NCBI GenBank assembly: GCA_025055115.1
Contig: JANWYJ010000092.1
Coordinates: 1-35,299, forward strand
Source of the DNA: Gemmata sp.
GTDB taxonomy: Bacteria; Planctomycetota; Planctomycetia; Gemmatales; Gemmataceae
Direction: 5' to 3'
Length of the DNA: 35,299 bases
The notes beneath the pieces are model-generated. The model was not told where the DNA came from, made no database searches, and saw only the letters and a list, made by a program, of their open reading frames with translations. Positions 1-8,273 of the stretch are shown piece after piece. Position 1 is the stretch's first letter; the number at the start of each line of letters is the position of its first letter. The translations under genes were made by a program, and so were the position numbers.

Positions 1-2312
1 GGGATGTCGCGGCGTTCACCGTTTTTGCCAAGGTAGGTATTGTTGAGGCTATCTTTGCCGCTAATAAAGGGCGTGCCGTAGGCCATGGCGACATCACGGC
101 AAGCTTCCGCGGTACGCACCAATGCGCCGAGAACCTGGGGATCGTGGATATTCCCCCAGCAGAAGTTATCCAGAAGGGCAATCCGCTGCGGGTCGGCACC
201 GACGGCGACGACGTTGCGAACGGCTTCGTCGATCGCACAGGCGGCCGCCCCATACGGGTCGAGATCGGCGTAGCGGGGGTTGATGCCACAGCCAATAGCC
301 AGCCCCGTGGTGGAACGCAGCACCGGGGCCAGCACCGCGGCATCGGAAGGGCCATCGTGGTTGAGACCCACCAGCGGTTTGATGACACTGCCGCTTTGCA
401 CTTCGTGATCATACTGGCGAATGACCCATTCTTTGGAACACACCGAATACTGGCTTAGGATGGCCAGGAGGGCGTCTTGCAGCGATAGCGTGGTGGGAGC
501 AACGGGGGGCAAAGCCGGCGTCGAGGGTGGTCGCCACTCCGCCGATTTCACAACCTTCGGCCGGCCCTCATGCAAGAAGTGCAGGTCGAGATCGGCCACC
601 CGATGGCCCTGATAGGAAAGCTGCAAGCGCCCGCTGGCTTCAAAGACGCCCACATCCGCGGCTTCCACATCCTCACTGGCGCATAACGCCTGGAGTTCGG
701 GCCATTTATCCGGCGGGACGGCCAGCACCATCCGTTCTTGCGATTCGCTGATCCAGATTTCTGTGTAGCTGAGTCCCTCGTACTTCAGCGGGGCTTTGTC
801 GAGTTGCACGCTAGCCCCCAGTTCCGCTGCCATTTCGCCAATTGCTGAGCTGAAGCCACCTGCGCCACAATCGGTGATGGCGGTGAAGAGGTTGCGATCG
901 CGGGCATGGAGAATCACATCGAGCATCTTCTTTTCGGTGATGGCATTGCCGATTTGCACCGCACCACCACTGACCGTTTCCGATTCATGCGTCAGTTCCA
1001 GGCTGCTGAAGGTCGCCCCGTGGATGCCATCGCGCCCGGTACGACCGCCGATCACCACAATCCGATCACCGGGGTTCACCCTCTTGAAGGCTTTGTCGCG
1101 TGGGATCAGACCCACGGTGCCGCAGAAGACCAGCGGATTGGCCAGATAGCGTTCATCAAAAAGAATAGCCCCGTTGACCGTAGGAATTCCCATGCGATTG
1201 CCATAATCGCGGACGCCGGCGACCACTCCTTGCATCACGCGCCGGGGGTGGAGCACACCCGCCGGCAACTGTTCAGGTGGATAGTCCGGTGGTGCGAAGC
1301 AAAACACATCGGTATTGCAGACGGGTTTCGCGGCCAAACCGGTACCCAGGACATCGCGGATTACCCCCCCCAGCCCGGTATTGGCTCCACCGTAGGGTTC
1401 AATCGCCGAGGGATGATTGTGCGTTTCGACCTTGATACAGAGATGGTGCTTGTCGTCGAACTGCACGACCCCGGCGTTGTCGGCAAAGACACTGACGCAC
1501 CAGTCGTTGCTGCCCAGTTGCTGCCGGATGGTTTCGGTTGCGGCGAAGATCGTTTCTTTGAGGAGGTTCTGGTAGGTGCGGGTTTCGCCGGTGGCATGGT
1601 CGGTGAAGGTGATTGTGCCGCGCAGGGTTTTGTGGGAACAATGTTCCGACCAGGTTTGGGCGATCGTTTCCAGTTCGACATCGGTGGGTTCGCGGTTGAG
1701 GCGGCGATAGTGGGCCTGCACCGCTTTCATTTCGTCGAGCGTGAGGGCCAAGGTGTTGTCGTGGCTTAGTCGCAAAAGCGCAGCGTCATCGAGTTCGCGC
1801 AAAGCGACGGTGACGAGTTGGAAGTGATAGGGCGAACCGATGGCTAAATGCTCGGTGTATAGGGGGCCGACGATGATTTGCTCGATGGCATCGTTGGCCA
1901 GCACTTTGCGGAAAAGGATATCGCGATCGACCGACGCGAGGCCCGGCGGGCCATAGTAGCGGCGGAATGTGCGCACCGCGACGGCGGGAATGCCGAGCAT
2001 GTGGAGGGTATCGAGCACCGTTTGCGCGACAGGGTCCATGACCCCGGGTTTTAGCAATACGGTATAGGCATGATCGCGCTGTTGGCCCAGCGGCTGAAAT
2101 GTGCCGGTTTCTACGAGCGGATCGAGTAACACTTCGTTCGCCAAGCGGTGGCGGTGTTCGTCGCTGAGGTCGCCTTCGATGAAAAAGCCACGGGCGGAGG
2201 CTGTGATGAGATCACCACCGCGCTGAGAGTGTGTGAGCAGATCGAATTCATCGCAGACGCGTTCGCGTTCGTTGTCGCGTCCACGCGGACGGATTTCAAG
2301 TTCCCAGAGCAT
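1..2312 (-). CDS. purL: Phosphoribosylformylglycinamidine synthase, PurS-PurL fusion (3' end beyond window)
   Basis: Fourth step of de novo purine synthesis: ATP- and glutamine-dependent conversion of FGAR to FGAM. Reading the minus strand from the ATG at 2312 gives about 770 residues with no stop, leaving the window at base 1. Residues about 80-110 ([15 protein letters not shown]) look like a PurS domain, so the small PurS subunit appears fused to the N-terminus. The PurL active-site signature SEHCSHK lies near residue 221, and [14 protein letters not shown] (metal and substrate binding) near 295. Further conserved glycine-rich blocks include the stretch [12 protein letters not shown]. The start overlaps the tyrA stop by 17 bp in another frame, which suggests translational coupling. 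A GGGGAAG run about 10 nt upstream may act as ribosome binding site. Family assignment is firm; whether a PurQ glutaminase part follows cannot be seen. Confidence 0.95.
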   Translation of the reverse strand, partial: MLWELEIRPRGRDNERERVCDEFDLLTHSQRGGDLITASARGFFIEGDLSDEHRHRLANEVLLDPLVETGTFQPLGQQRDHAYTVLLKPGVMDPVAQTVLDTLHMLGIPAVAVRTFRRYYGPPGLASVDRDILFRKVLANDAIEQIIVGPLYTEHLAIGSPYHFQLVTVALRELDDAALLRLSHDNTLALTLDEMKAVQAHYRRLNREPTDVELETIAQTWSEHCSHKTLRGTITFTDHATGETRTYQNLLKETIFAATETIRQQLGSNDWCVSVFADNAGVVQFDDKHHLCIKVETHNHPSAIEPYGGANTGLGGVIRDVLGTGLAAKPVCNTDVFCFAPPDYPPEQLPAGVLHPRRVMQGVVAGVRDYGNRMGIPTVNGAILFDERYLANPLVFCGTVGLIPRDKAFKRVNPGDRIVVIGGRTGRDGIHGATFSSLELTHESETVSGGAVQIGNAITEKKMLDVILHARDRNLFTAITDCGAGGFSSAIGEMAAELGASVQLDKAPLKYEGLSYTEIWISESQERMVLAVPPDKWPELQALCASEDVEAADVGVFEASGRLQLSYQGHRVADLDLHFLHEGRPKVVKSAEWRPPSTPALPPVAPTTLSLQDALLAILSQYSVCSKEWVIRQYDHEVQSGSVIKPLVGLNHDGPSDAAVLAPVLRSTTGLAIGCGINPRYADLDPYGAAACAIDEAVRNVVAVGADPQRIALLDNFCWGNIHDPQVLGALVRTAEACRDVAMAYGTPFISGKDSLNNTYLGKNGERRDI

Positions 2313-3135
2313 CGCGTACCTGCTTCCCCTCCACAAGCCACTGTTCCAGGCCGGCGGTGTCACCGGTGGCGAGCAGTTGGCGGAATTGCGTGAATCGGTC
2401 GATGAGCGCCTCAAGAGCGCAGCGAACATAGTGCCGGTTGGCTGCCAGGATCGCGGCCCACAGGCGCGGATCGCTGGCGGCGATGCGGGTGCTATCCCGG
2501 AAACCGCCGGCCGTAAACGGCAGCCACGCCGGCGGGGTGATCGCGGCCAGCGCACTGGCGACCGCGTGCGGCAAATGACTGGTAACGGCCATGACCCGGT
2601 CGTGCTCGGCGGCATCCATCACCACCACATGTGAGCCGAGGGCTTCCCAGAAGCGGATGATCGTTTGCTCAGCGGCTGTCTGGTTGGGGCGGCGCGGCGT
2701 CACCACGGTAACCCGTTGCGCGAATAAATCGGCGCGGGCGTAAGCCACTCCGCTTTTCTCGGCTCCAGCCAGGGGGTGAGCGGGAAGATAGGTCGCCTCG
2801 GGGGGGCGTTGCCCTTCCACGGCCTCGGCCAGTCCGTATTTCACGCTGCCCACATCGGTGTAGAGGGCGGCCTGCGCATGCGGGAATGCGGCCCGCAATA
2901 CGTCCACAATCCGATCCACCGGCGTACACACCACGACCAATTGGGCTTGCTGCACTCCCTCGGCAAGCTGTGTCGTGGCTCGGCTGATGGCTCCACGTTC
3001 CAAAGCGGCGTGCAGAGTCGCTTCGTTGGGGTCAATCCCGACGACATGCCGGGCTAGGCCCCGGGCTTGAGCTGCCAGCCCTACGGAGCCGCCGATCAGC
3101 CCAATTCCAACGATCGCGATTTGCTCGAACTGCAT
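2296..3135 (-). CDS. tyrA: Prephenate/arogenate dehydrogenase
   Basis: Oxidative decarboxylation of prephenate (or arogenate) in tyrosine synthesis, cytoplasmic and NAD(P)-dependent. The 279-aa product starts [19 protein letters not shown], a Rossmann GxGxxG loop at residues about 10-15. It continues with [24 protein letters not shown] and [12 protein letters not shown], all typical TyrA blocks; the last carries the catalytic-type His. There is no C-terminal ACT or chorismate mutase domain, so it is a short single-domain TyrA. The frame stays open upstream to 3267, but the extra residues are not TyrA-like, so ATG 3135 is chosen. That ATG has no Shine-Dalgarno; a perfect TATAAT ends 6 nt before it (see separate entry). 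The downstream purL start lies inside the last codons. Confidence 0.93.
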   Translation of the reverse strand: MQFEQIAIVGIGLIGGSVGLAAQARGLARHVVGIDPNEATLHAALERGAISRATTQLAEGVQQAQLVVVCTPVDRIVDVLRAAFPHAQAALYTDVGSVKYGLAEAVEGQRPPEATYLPAHPLAGAEKSGVAYARADLFAQRVTVVTPRRPNQTAAEQTIIRFWEALGSHVVVMDAAEHDRVMAVTSHLPHAVASALAAITPPAWLPFTAGGFRDSTRIAASDPRLWAAILAANRHYVRCALEALIDRFTQFRQLLATGDTAGLEQWLVEGKQVRDALGT

Positions 3136-3141
3136 GGGGGG

Positions 3142-3147
3142 ATTATA
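3142..3147 (-). promoter_or_regulatory. -10 box (TATAAT) placed for a leaderless tyrA mRNA
   Basis: On the minus strand a perfect TATAAT is followed by CCCCCC and then the tyrA ATG at 3135. With the usual 6-7 nt from -10 box to start point, transcription would begin at or next to the A of the ATG. No TTGACA-like -35 is visible 16-18 nt upstream, so promoter strength is uncertain. Confidence 0.45.
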
Positions 3148-3284
3148 AGAAGAAGACCGGCGACGAACGCATAGTGTCGATCGGCCGCGACCGTTTCCAG
3201 CTACTGGGGGCGAACACGGGCAACGTAGTACCCTCTGTGGCGGAAACAGTCTGGGATTCTCTATCACCTAACCCTGAGTGAGTC

Positions 3285-3947
3285 ATGCGCAAGGTCCTCT
3301 GGCTGGCAGTTGTGGCGGCTCTTCCCACCGCATGGGCCGCCGACGATGGTTTCACCCCACTGTTTGACGGCAAATCGTTCAACGGTTGGGATTTCTACGT
3401 CCAAGATGGTAAAAGCAGTAAACGCACCGATGGCCAACAAACCTGGAGCATCAAAGACGGCATCATCTACTGCACCGGCAAGCCCAATGGCTACATGGTG
3501 ACACAAAAAGAATTCGGCGACTACATCCTCAAGCTCAAGTGGCGTTTCCCCGCGGATAGCAAAGGCGGCAACAGCGGCGTGCTGTTGCATGTGCAGGATG
3601 ACAAATTCTGGCCCACCTCGGTGGAAGCCCAGCTCTTCGCGGGCCGCGCCGGCGATTTCTGGCTCATCTACCCGCCCGAGGTGAAACTCGAAGTCGATCC
3701 CAAACGCCAAGACCCCAAACAACCCCGCCATTACTTCCGCATCGAAACGAAAGAGCCGGTGGAGAAAAAGTTCGGGGAATGGAACCAATACGAAATCACC
3801 TGCAAAGGCGGTGACATCACCTTGGTTGTCAACGGCCTGTTGGTCAACGAAGGCAAAAACGGCAGCCTGAAGAAGGGCCGTATTGCCTTGCAAGCCGAGG
3901 GTGCCGAAATTCACTTCAAGGATATTGAGATCAAGAGCTTGAAGTGA
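3285..3947 (+). CDS. Secreted DUF1080 (3-keto-disaccharide hydrolase-like) protein
   Basis: 220 aa. Residues 1-18 (MRKVLWLAVVAALPTAWA, cut before ADDGF) form a Sec signal peptide. The rest is a single DUF1080 domain: LFDGKSFNGWDFY near the N-terminus, then WSIKDGIIYCTGKPNGYM, a GNSGVLLHVQDD core and a final LQAEGAEIHFKDIEIKSL strand. This is a concanavalin-like beta-sandwich; some family members cleave 3-keto-glycosides, and planctomycetes carry many paralogues, probably for periplasmic or extracellular glycan breakdown. The length is normal for a one-domain member and the frame is complete. It is divergent from tyrA and stands alone. The substrate cannot be told from sequence. Confidence 0.9.
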   Translation: MRKVLWLAVVAALPTAWAADDGFTPLFDGKSFNGWDFYVQDGKSSKRTDGQQTWSIKDGIIYCTGKPNGYMVTQKEFGDYILKLKWRFPADSKGGNSGVLLHVQDDKFWPTSVEAQLFAGRAGDFWLIYPPEVKLEVDPKRQDPKQPRHYFRIETKEPVEKKFGEWNQYEITCKGGDITLVVNGLLVNEGKNGSLKKGRIALQAEGAEIHFKDIEIKSLK

Positions 3948-4046
3948 TCCGGTTGGGTGTCCGCAGTGTCTTCCCCGCCGATGGTCCTCCCCCCGTGGGC
4001 CGTTCGGTCTTTCCGCCATGCGGTCGGAATGACAATGGGTGGCGTC

Positions 4047-4151
4047 TGACGAAGCGGCTCCGCGGGCTATTCGTCGCCAACTGACCAAGCGGCTCCGGGG
4101 ACTAGTCGTCGCCAACTGACCAAGCGGCTCCGCGGGCTGGTCGTCGCCAGT
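4047..4151. repeat. 3 x 35-bp tandem repeat
   Basis: Three head-to-tail 35-bp units at 4047-4081, 4082-4116 and 4117-4151. They share a core like CAAGCGGCTCCGCGGGCT followed by TCGTCGCCA, with only a few differences between units. They lie in the 3948-4239 gap between two convergent genes. The rest of that gap shows no gene and no clear terminator. Confidence 0.9.
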
Positions 4152-4239
4152 GGCCGGTGTCCGTGCCGGCCCATGTGGTTTGTCCGCCGCAGCGATTTCG
4201 CCACGGGCGGTCCGGCCCGGGACGAGGTTGGGCGTAAGG

Positions 4240-5439
4240 TTAGGTTGTTGCCACAGAGTCGATATATTCGCGTGCCCCAGACCGGACGGCGCGAACGGCA
4301 CGCCAATAAACACCCGCGGCGAACAGCCAGCCGATCATCAACGCCGCCTGTTCATAGAGGCGCAGATCATCATTGAGGTTCTGCAGGCGGAACTCGGTTT
4401 TGTACAAGTCCCATCCCGCCAGCAGGATGAAGGCCAAGACACCCCACAGGAAGAGCAAGACACCAATCGAACGGACCGTGCGCGGCCGCTGAACCGCAAC
4501 GCCGCATGCGGCCAAACCGACCAAGAACATGGCCTCGCCCAAGATGGCGGTGATGAAAAACGCCGTCCAGGCGTAGCGTTCGTTGTCGGGCAGTTTGTGG
4601 AAGTAGGTGTAGGTGAAGCGTACGTCGTAGGTGTTCTCGATAAAGTTGAGCATCAAGGCCGTGGCCAGCGCAGGAAACGCGATCAGTACACACAGCGAAC
4701 TGAAGGCAAACAGACCGCTGGCCCCGGTCTGGCGTGGGGCTGCGCTGCAGATCAATCGGCCCAAGCCGAAGAACAGAGAGGCCAGAAACACCGGGATGCC
4801 ATACGTGAAGAAGTCCAACTCTTCCCCTTTGGTGGTATGCACGGCGTCTTTGTCTTCGGTGTTGAGATAGCCTTCGATGACAATCCAACCGCGGTCGGTC
4901 AATTTCGGCAGCGGGCCTTGGGTGCGTTCGTAAACCATCTTGCCGAAGCCGACAAACCCCATCAGGGCCAGGCAGAAAATGCCGACTTGGACGCAAAGCA
5001 GCCCGCGACGCACGCGCCGCCATTTGGCCGCAAGTGCCTGCGATGAGGGTTTCGCCGCCGCTGAGTCTGGGGCTGGTGTTGAAGCAGGTTGTGGGCGTGG
5101 TTCGGGTTTGGGCAGCTCGGCGCTGAAGCGTGCGAGTGGCGGTGGGGATGGCATGGCTGGTGTTGGAGTGGGTAATGGCGGCGTGGGTGAAGGAGCCGAC
5201 GTTGTGCCCCAATCGCCCGTGGGGGGAATGAGCGACCCGGCGGATGCCCCGGTGAGTCCAGCCGGCCGATCAAGACCAATACCTGGCGTTTCGCTGCCAC
5301 TGGCAGGGACCCCACCCTCACCCGGCGCAGGCACTTGCACCGCCACCTGACAATATGGGCAACGTACTTTTTTGCCCGCGGATTCGTCGCGCGCTCGGAA
5401 TCGCTTCGAGCACGATGGACAACTCAACGTAATCGGCAT
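4240..5439 (-). CDS. Zinc-ribbon plus six-TM membrane protein, function unknown
   Basis: 399 aa from ATG 5439. The N-terminus MPITLSCPSCSKRF with Cys at 7, 10, 27 and 30 (CPSC...CPYC) is an MJ0042-type zinc ribbon, common at the start of planctomycete membrane proteins. A proline-rich linker of about 110 residues follows. Roughly six hydrophobic segments come next, for example VGIFCLALMGFVGFG, GIPVFLASLFFGLG, LCVLIAFPALATALML, ITAILGEAMFLVGLAACG and VLLFLWGVLAFILLAG. A purine-rich GGTGGGGGG just upstream can serve as ribosome binding site. The frame is open to 5544, but the extra residues precede the ribbon and look non-coding. No enzymatic motif is seen. Confidence 0.8.
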   Translation of the reverse strand: MPITLSCPSCSKRFRARDESAGKKVRCPYCQVAVQVPAPGEGGVPASGSETPGIGLDRPAGLTGASAGSLIPPTGDWGTTSAPSPTPPLPTPTPAMPSPPPLARFSAELPKPEPRPQPASTPAPDSAAAKPSSQALAAKWRRVRRGLLCVQVGIFCLALMGFVGFGKMVYERTQGPLPKLTDRGWIVIEGYLNTEDKDAVHTTKGEELDFFTYGIPVFLASLFFGLGRLICSAAPRQTGASGLFAFSSLCVLIAFPALATALMLNFIENTYDVRFTYTYFHKLPDNERYAWTAFFITAILGEAMFLVGLAACGVAVQRPRTVRSIGVLLFLWGVLAFILLAGWDLYKTEFRLQNLNDDLRLYEQAALMIGWLFAAGVYWRAVRAVRSGAREYIDSVATT

Positions 5440-5913
5440 GGCGCCCCCCACCAAAAGTGAAGTTGAACAATCCCCGGTTCGCTCGCCTGCACCACCAGCT
5501 GCTGCCAGTACCTTCCCGAAGGCCCCCGCGCCTCGGACAGACACCAGCCACAGCCAGCCGTGGACTCAAGCAGCCCGACGCAAAAGAAATCGGCACTCTC
5601 GCTGGCCGCGCGAACCCATCGATGCGCAAAATTCTGCGGACATGGTAGGCCAGGATGCGCCGTCGCGAAACCCCGTGGCCAAGAAAATGCCGTGAAATCC
5701 CGCAATCCCCGCATTTTCGGCCCAACGGGCACAAAGCTGCCGAGCTACCACACCCCGCGAACGCCCGTTCTGGCCTCAGCCCCAACAGATGGCACTGGCA
5801 CCACACCTCACGCTGCGAACATGGTGTAGCGTGGCCCGCCGCGTGCCGACCGCTCCGCGCCAATGGCCCGCGACATCTCGCTACATCTCATGTCCGCTAC
5901 ATCCCATTGTCGG
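5440..5913. other. Gene-free stretch
   Basis: About 470 bp between the membrane-protein start and the stop of the 86-aa gene. Open frames exist on both strands but give arginine- and proline-rich translations with no recognisable motif. A short imperfect repeat of GCTACATC-containing 16-17-bp units (5880-5920) lies at its right end and runs through the neighbouring stop codon. Confidence 0.5.
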
Positions 5914-5920
5914 CTACATC
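5880..5920. repeat. Short 16-17-bp imperfect tandem repeat across a gene end
   Basis: GCTACATC recurs at 5880, 5896 and 5913, so the spacing is 16 and 17 bp. The last copy supplies the final ATG (Met) and TAG stop of the minus-strand 86-aa gene. Confidence 0.6.
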
Positions 5921-6174
5921 CGGGGTTGGGGGCGCGGCCAGTCCGGATCGTAGGGTAGAGAGAAGACCTGCTGGATCAATTCGGCTTTGTTGGGCGCTTC
6001 GCTCAACAGATACTCCAGAGCCAGCCGCAGTTTGGCTGCACGCGGGTCTTGCAGGGCTTCGACCGCCCCCGCGCCACGGCCTATGCGGTCAAAAATCGCT
6101 GCCAGATCGAGCAATTTGCTGCGAGCTTCGTGGAAATATTGATCTAACACACGTTGCGCAGGAAGAGGCGTCAT
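5914..6174 (-). CDS. Small hypothetical protein, larE neighbour
   Basis: 86 aa, beginning MTPLPAQRVLDQYFHEARSK. It is predicted all-helical and acidic/basic mixed, with no Cys pairs, signal peptide or membrane segment, and ends in a short proline-rich tail (DWPRPQPRM). Composition and third-position GC look coding. I believe similar short proteins occur in other planctomycetes but cannot confirm this. It starts 30 bp after the larE stop on the same strand, so the two are probably co-transcribed. No strong Shine-Dalgarno is visible. The function is unknown. Confidence 0.65.
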   Translation of the reverse strand: MTPLPAQRVLDQYFHEARSKLLDLAAIFDRIGRGAGAVEALQDPRAAKLRLALEYLLSEAPNKAELIQQVFSLPYDPDWPRPQPRM

Positions 6175-6204
6175 GGTCGTTGAACCGTCGAGGGTGACAA
6201 GGAA

Positions 6205-7074
6205 CTATCCGCTGGGTGGTGTCGCTGCGGCTTGATAATAGTGGCGAACTTCCAGGGGCACCAGTTCATTCAAACTGCCGCTGCGGAAGCCGTCGAGGTC
6301 GAGGGCCACAAACTTGAAGCCTAGGGCATGCAAGCGGCGGCTCAGCTCCGAGCGTAGCGGTTCGCTAGCCAGGCGGGGAATTTCGCTTGTGGGCACTTCG
6401 ATGCGTGCCAAATCGCCCTCATGATAGCGAACACGGCATTCGCGCACGCCGAGCGAACGCAGATAGGCCTCGGCTTGTTCCACACGCTGGGTCCGTTCGG
6501 GCGTGACCGCCAGCCCCGGCGCCAACCGGCTCGATAAACACGGCGACGCCGGCTTATCCCAGGTGGGCAATTCCCACAATCGCGCCAACGCCCGGACATC
6601 GGCTTTGGTGAAGCCCGCCTCCTGCAACGGATGGCGAACCGCGTGTTCGGCAGCGGCCACCAATCCGGGTCGATAATCTCCCAGGTCATCCACATTCGCC
6701 CCACTGACCACGACCGCCACGCCCAATTCCGGCAGCAGTTTCTGCACGGTCGAGTACAGTTCGGTTTTGCAGTGATAACAACGCCGGCCATCGTTCTTGC
6801 GATAGTCGGGATTCTCGAACTCGTGGGTGGCCACCACGATGTGGCGAATGCCGATCAGCTGCGCCAGATGCCGCGCGTCGTCCAACTCGCGCCGAGGAAC
6901 ACTGGGGCTATCTGCGGTGACCGCGACGGCACGTTCCCCCAAAGCCATCACCGCTGCTTTCGCCACCACGGTGCTATCAATCCCACCACTGAAAGCGACC
7001 GCCACGCCGGGCAATTCCCGCAACAGCGTCAGGAGGCGATCGCGTTTGGCCAGTAGCGTTGGAAGTTCACTCAT
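6205..7074 (-). CDS. larE: ATP-dependent sacrificial sulfur transferase LarE
   Basis: 289 aa. LarE adenylates the carboxylates of the pyridinium dicarboxylate made by LarB and transfers sulfur, building the nickel-pincer cofactor of lactate racemase and its relatives. The PP-loop SGGIDS sits at residues 29-34, a conserved CYHCK at 99-103, and SGANVDDLGDYRPG follows. The sequence WDKPASPCLSSR gives Cys179 at the position of the sacrificial cysteine, so this looks like the one-Cys, self-consuming type rather than the [4Fe-4S] three-Cys type. The length is typical. No larA, larB or larC lies in the window. A TATACT hexamer 7 nt before the ATG suggests a very short or absent leader. Confidence 0.92.
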   Translation of the reverse strand: MSELPTLLAKRDRLLTLLRELPGVAVAFSGGIDSTVVAKAAVMALGERAVAVTADSPSVPRRELDDARHLAQLIGIRHIVVATHEFENPDYRKNDGRRCYHCKTELYSTVQKLLPELGVAVVVSGANVDDLGDYRPGLVAAAEHAVRHPLQEAGFTKADVRALARLWELPTWDKPASPCLSSRLAPGLAVTPERTQRVEQAEAYLRSLGVRECRVRYHEGDLARIEVPTSEIPRLASEPLRSELSRRLHALGFKFVALDLDGFRSGSLNELVPLEVRHYYQAAATPPSG

Positions 7075-7081
7075 AGCCCTT

Positions 7082-7087
7082 AGTATA
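7082..7087 (-). promoter_or_regulatory. -10-like box (TATACT) adjacent to larE start
   Basis: On the minus strand TATACT is followed by seven bases and then the larE ATG at 7074. The same geometry is seen at tyrA and thiO. The intervening AAGGGCT could instead read as a weak ribosome binding site. No clear -35 is seen. Confidence 0.35.
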
Positions 7088-7203
7088 CGCGCCCAGCGTC
7101 GGCAACTCCACGGCGCAACAGCATCTCAGGTCGCACGCGGTGGCGTCGCAGAACGCAACAGCGCACCCAGTGACGATGAGGTGGCGCTGGCCGCGGTCAG
7201 CGT

Positions 7204-7521
7204 TTACGGCGCGCGTTCCTTGGCATCGGGAAGCTTGTGGAAATCGAACTCCGGATGATACCGTCGGTCGTCATCGGAGGTCGGTTGCGGTTGCAGGGGT
7301 GGTCGCCTGGGAGTGGTTCGTTGCCGATACCACACGAGGCTGGCGTACCATTTGGCGAAATTCCAGCCCGCCAGAAGGAAGGCCAATCCGGTGCCCAGGG
7401 CTAGGCGCAACGGATCGAAGCGTGCCGCTACTTCGGGCAAGCCGTAGCGGAAAACGAGCAAGCCCACGCCGCACAACAGAAAGAAAATCGCCCCACTGAG
7501 CCGCAATAGCCGAACATTCAT
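7204..7521 (-). CDS. Small two-TM membrane protein
   Basis: 105 aa from ATG 7521, which is preceded by a good GGGAGG ribosome binding site 7 nt upstream; this decides the start over the longer open frame. Two hydrophobic segments, LLRLSGAIFFLLCGVGLLVF and LALGTGLAFLLAGWNFAKWY, are followed by a charged, proline-rich cytoplasmic-type tail ending in DFHKLPDAKERAP. No family recognised. It stands between larE and the lipoprotein on the same strand, but both gaps exceed 120 bp, so it is probably its own unit. Confidence 0.7.
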   Translation of the reverse strand: MNVRLLRLSGAIFFLLCGVGLLVFRYGLPEVAARFDPLRLALGTGLAFLLAGWNFAKWYASLVWYRQRTTPRRPPLQPQPTSDDDRRYHPEFDFHKLPDAKERAP

Positions 7522-7714
7522 CACGCACCCTCCCGGCACAACGGCATTGTAGCCTTCTCGTGCCAGGGAATTTACGGCCACCAGGCGGAAAGAAACGGTG
7601 ACACGAAGGCCAGCAGCCACTCGCGCTCAAGCGGGGCCAACCACCAACAGCTGCTCGTGTTGGCTTCCTCTGACATCGTCCGACGGTAGGGTTTGGTCGA
7701 TGGCGTTCCAGGGC

Positions 7715-7732
7715 AGTTTACGGAGTTTACGG
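7715..7732. repeat. 9-bp tandem duplication over a stop codon
   Basis: AGTTTACGG occurs twice in direct succession (7715-7723 and 7724-7732). The second copy contains the stop of the minus-strand lipoprotein gene. Confidence 0.6.
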
Positions 7733-8185
7733 AATGATCACGCCGGCGGGGCCTTTCGGTTCCACGGGTCCCTTTTCGGCCGATGCGGGTACGTCGATAT
7801 CCTTGGTGACTGTGCCACCTTTGGGCACTTCAAAACTGACCTCGTAGCGGGCAAACAGCAGTTTTGCTGCCACATCGTCGGACTTATTTTTGGTGTCCTT
7901 GCTGCCTGGATCGATGCCTTCCACGGCGATGATGACCGGACCCACAGGGGCATCGCGGCCACCTGAAGACGACGTATCGTAGTAGCCGTCTTTGATATCG
8001 GCGTAGCCACTGGCGCCTTTGCCGCCTTTGGACGTATCAGGATTGAAGTAAATCTTGCCCGCAGGTACGGGAGCACCTTTGAACGTCACTTTCCCCGTCA
8101 CCCGGGTGGTCGTGTCACTGCCACAGCCCACGACGAACATCAGCCCCAGGAGCACAGGTGCTAGATAGTAATGGTTTGGTCGCAT
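7727..8185 (-). CDS. Lipoprotein with carboxypeptidase regulatory-like fold
   Basis: 152 aa. The N-terminus has a hydrophobic stretch ending in the lipobox VVGC (Cys21), so it is a lipoprotein. The mature part opens with VTGKVTFKGAPVPAGKIYF, a strand pattern usual for transthyretin-like/carboxypeptidase-regulatory domains of planctomycetes, where such genes commonly sit next to a DUF1559 gene, as here. AGGAG at 8194-8198 is a clear ribosome binding site for ATG 8185. It lies 88 bp downstream of the broken DUF1559 gene, with a strong hairpin between them. Its role is unknown, probably an envelope-surface function. Confidence 0.85.
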   Translation of the reverse strand: MRPNHYYLAPVLLGLMFVVGCGSDTTTRVTGKVTFKGAPVPAGKIYFNPDTSKGGKGASGYADIKDGYYDTSSSGGRDAPVGPVIIAVEGIDPGSKDTKNKSDDVAAKLLFARYEVSFEVPKGGTVTKDIDVPASAEKGPVEPKGPAGVIIP

Positions 8186-8227
8186 GAAGGCTTCTCCTCA
8201 CAAGTGTTTTCGGCAATGGAAATGACA

Positions 8228-8255
8228 GATGTCCGCGGAGAGAGCCGCGGACATC
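8228..8255 (-). promoter_or_regulatory. Perfect 11-bp stem hairpin between DUF1559 and lipoprotein genes
   Basis: GATGTCCGCGG at 8228-8238 pairs exactly with CCGCGGACATC at 8245-8255 around a 6-nt loop. No U-run follows on either strand, so it is more likely an mRNA stabiliser or processing element separating the two cistrons than a classical intrinsic terminator. Confidence 0.6.
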
Positions 8256-8273
8256 CGTGGGTAAGGACATTTC

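Noticed and set aside
906-1769. 287-aa open frame on the plus strand
   Set aside because: Lies entirely antisense to purL; the minus-strand reading has clear PurL motifs, while this one has none.
3264-4313. 349-aa open frame on the minus strand
   Set aside because: Antisense to the DUF1080 gene, which has signal peptide and domain; the long frame results from high GC at codon position three.
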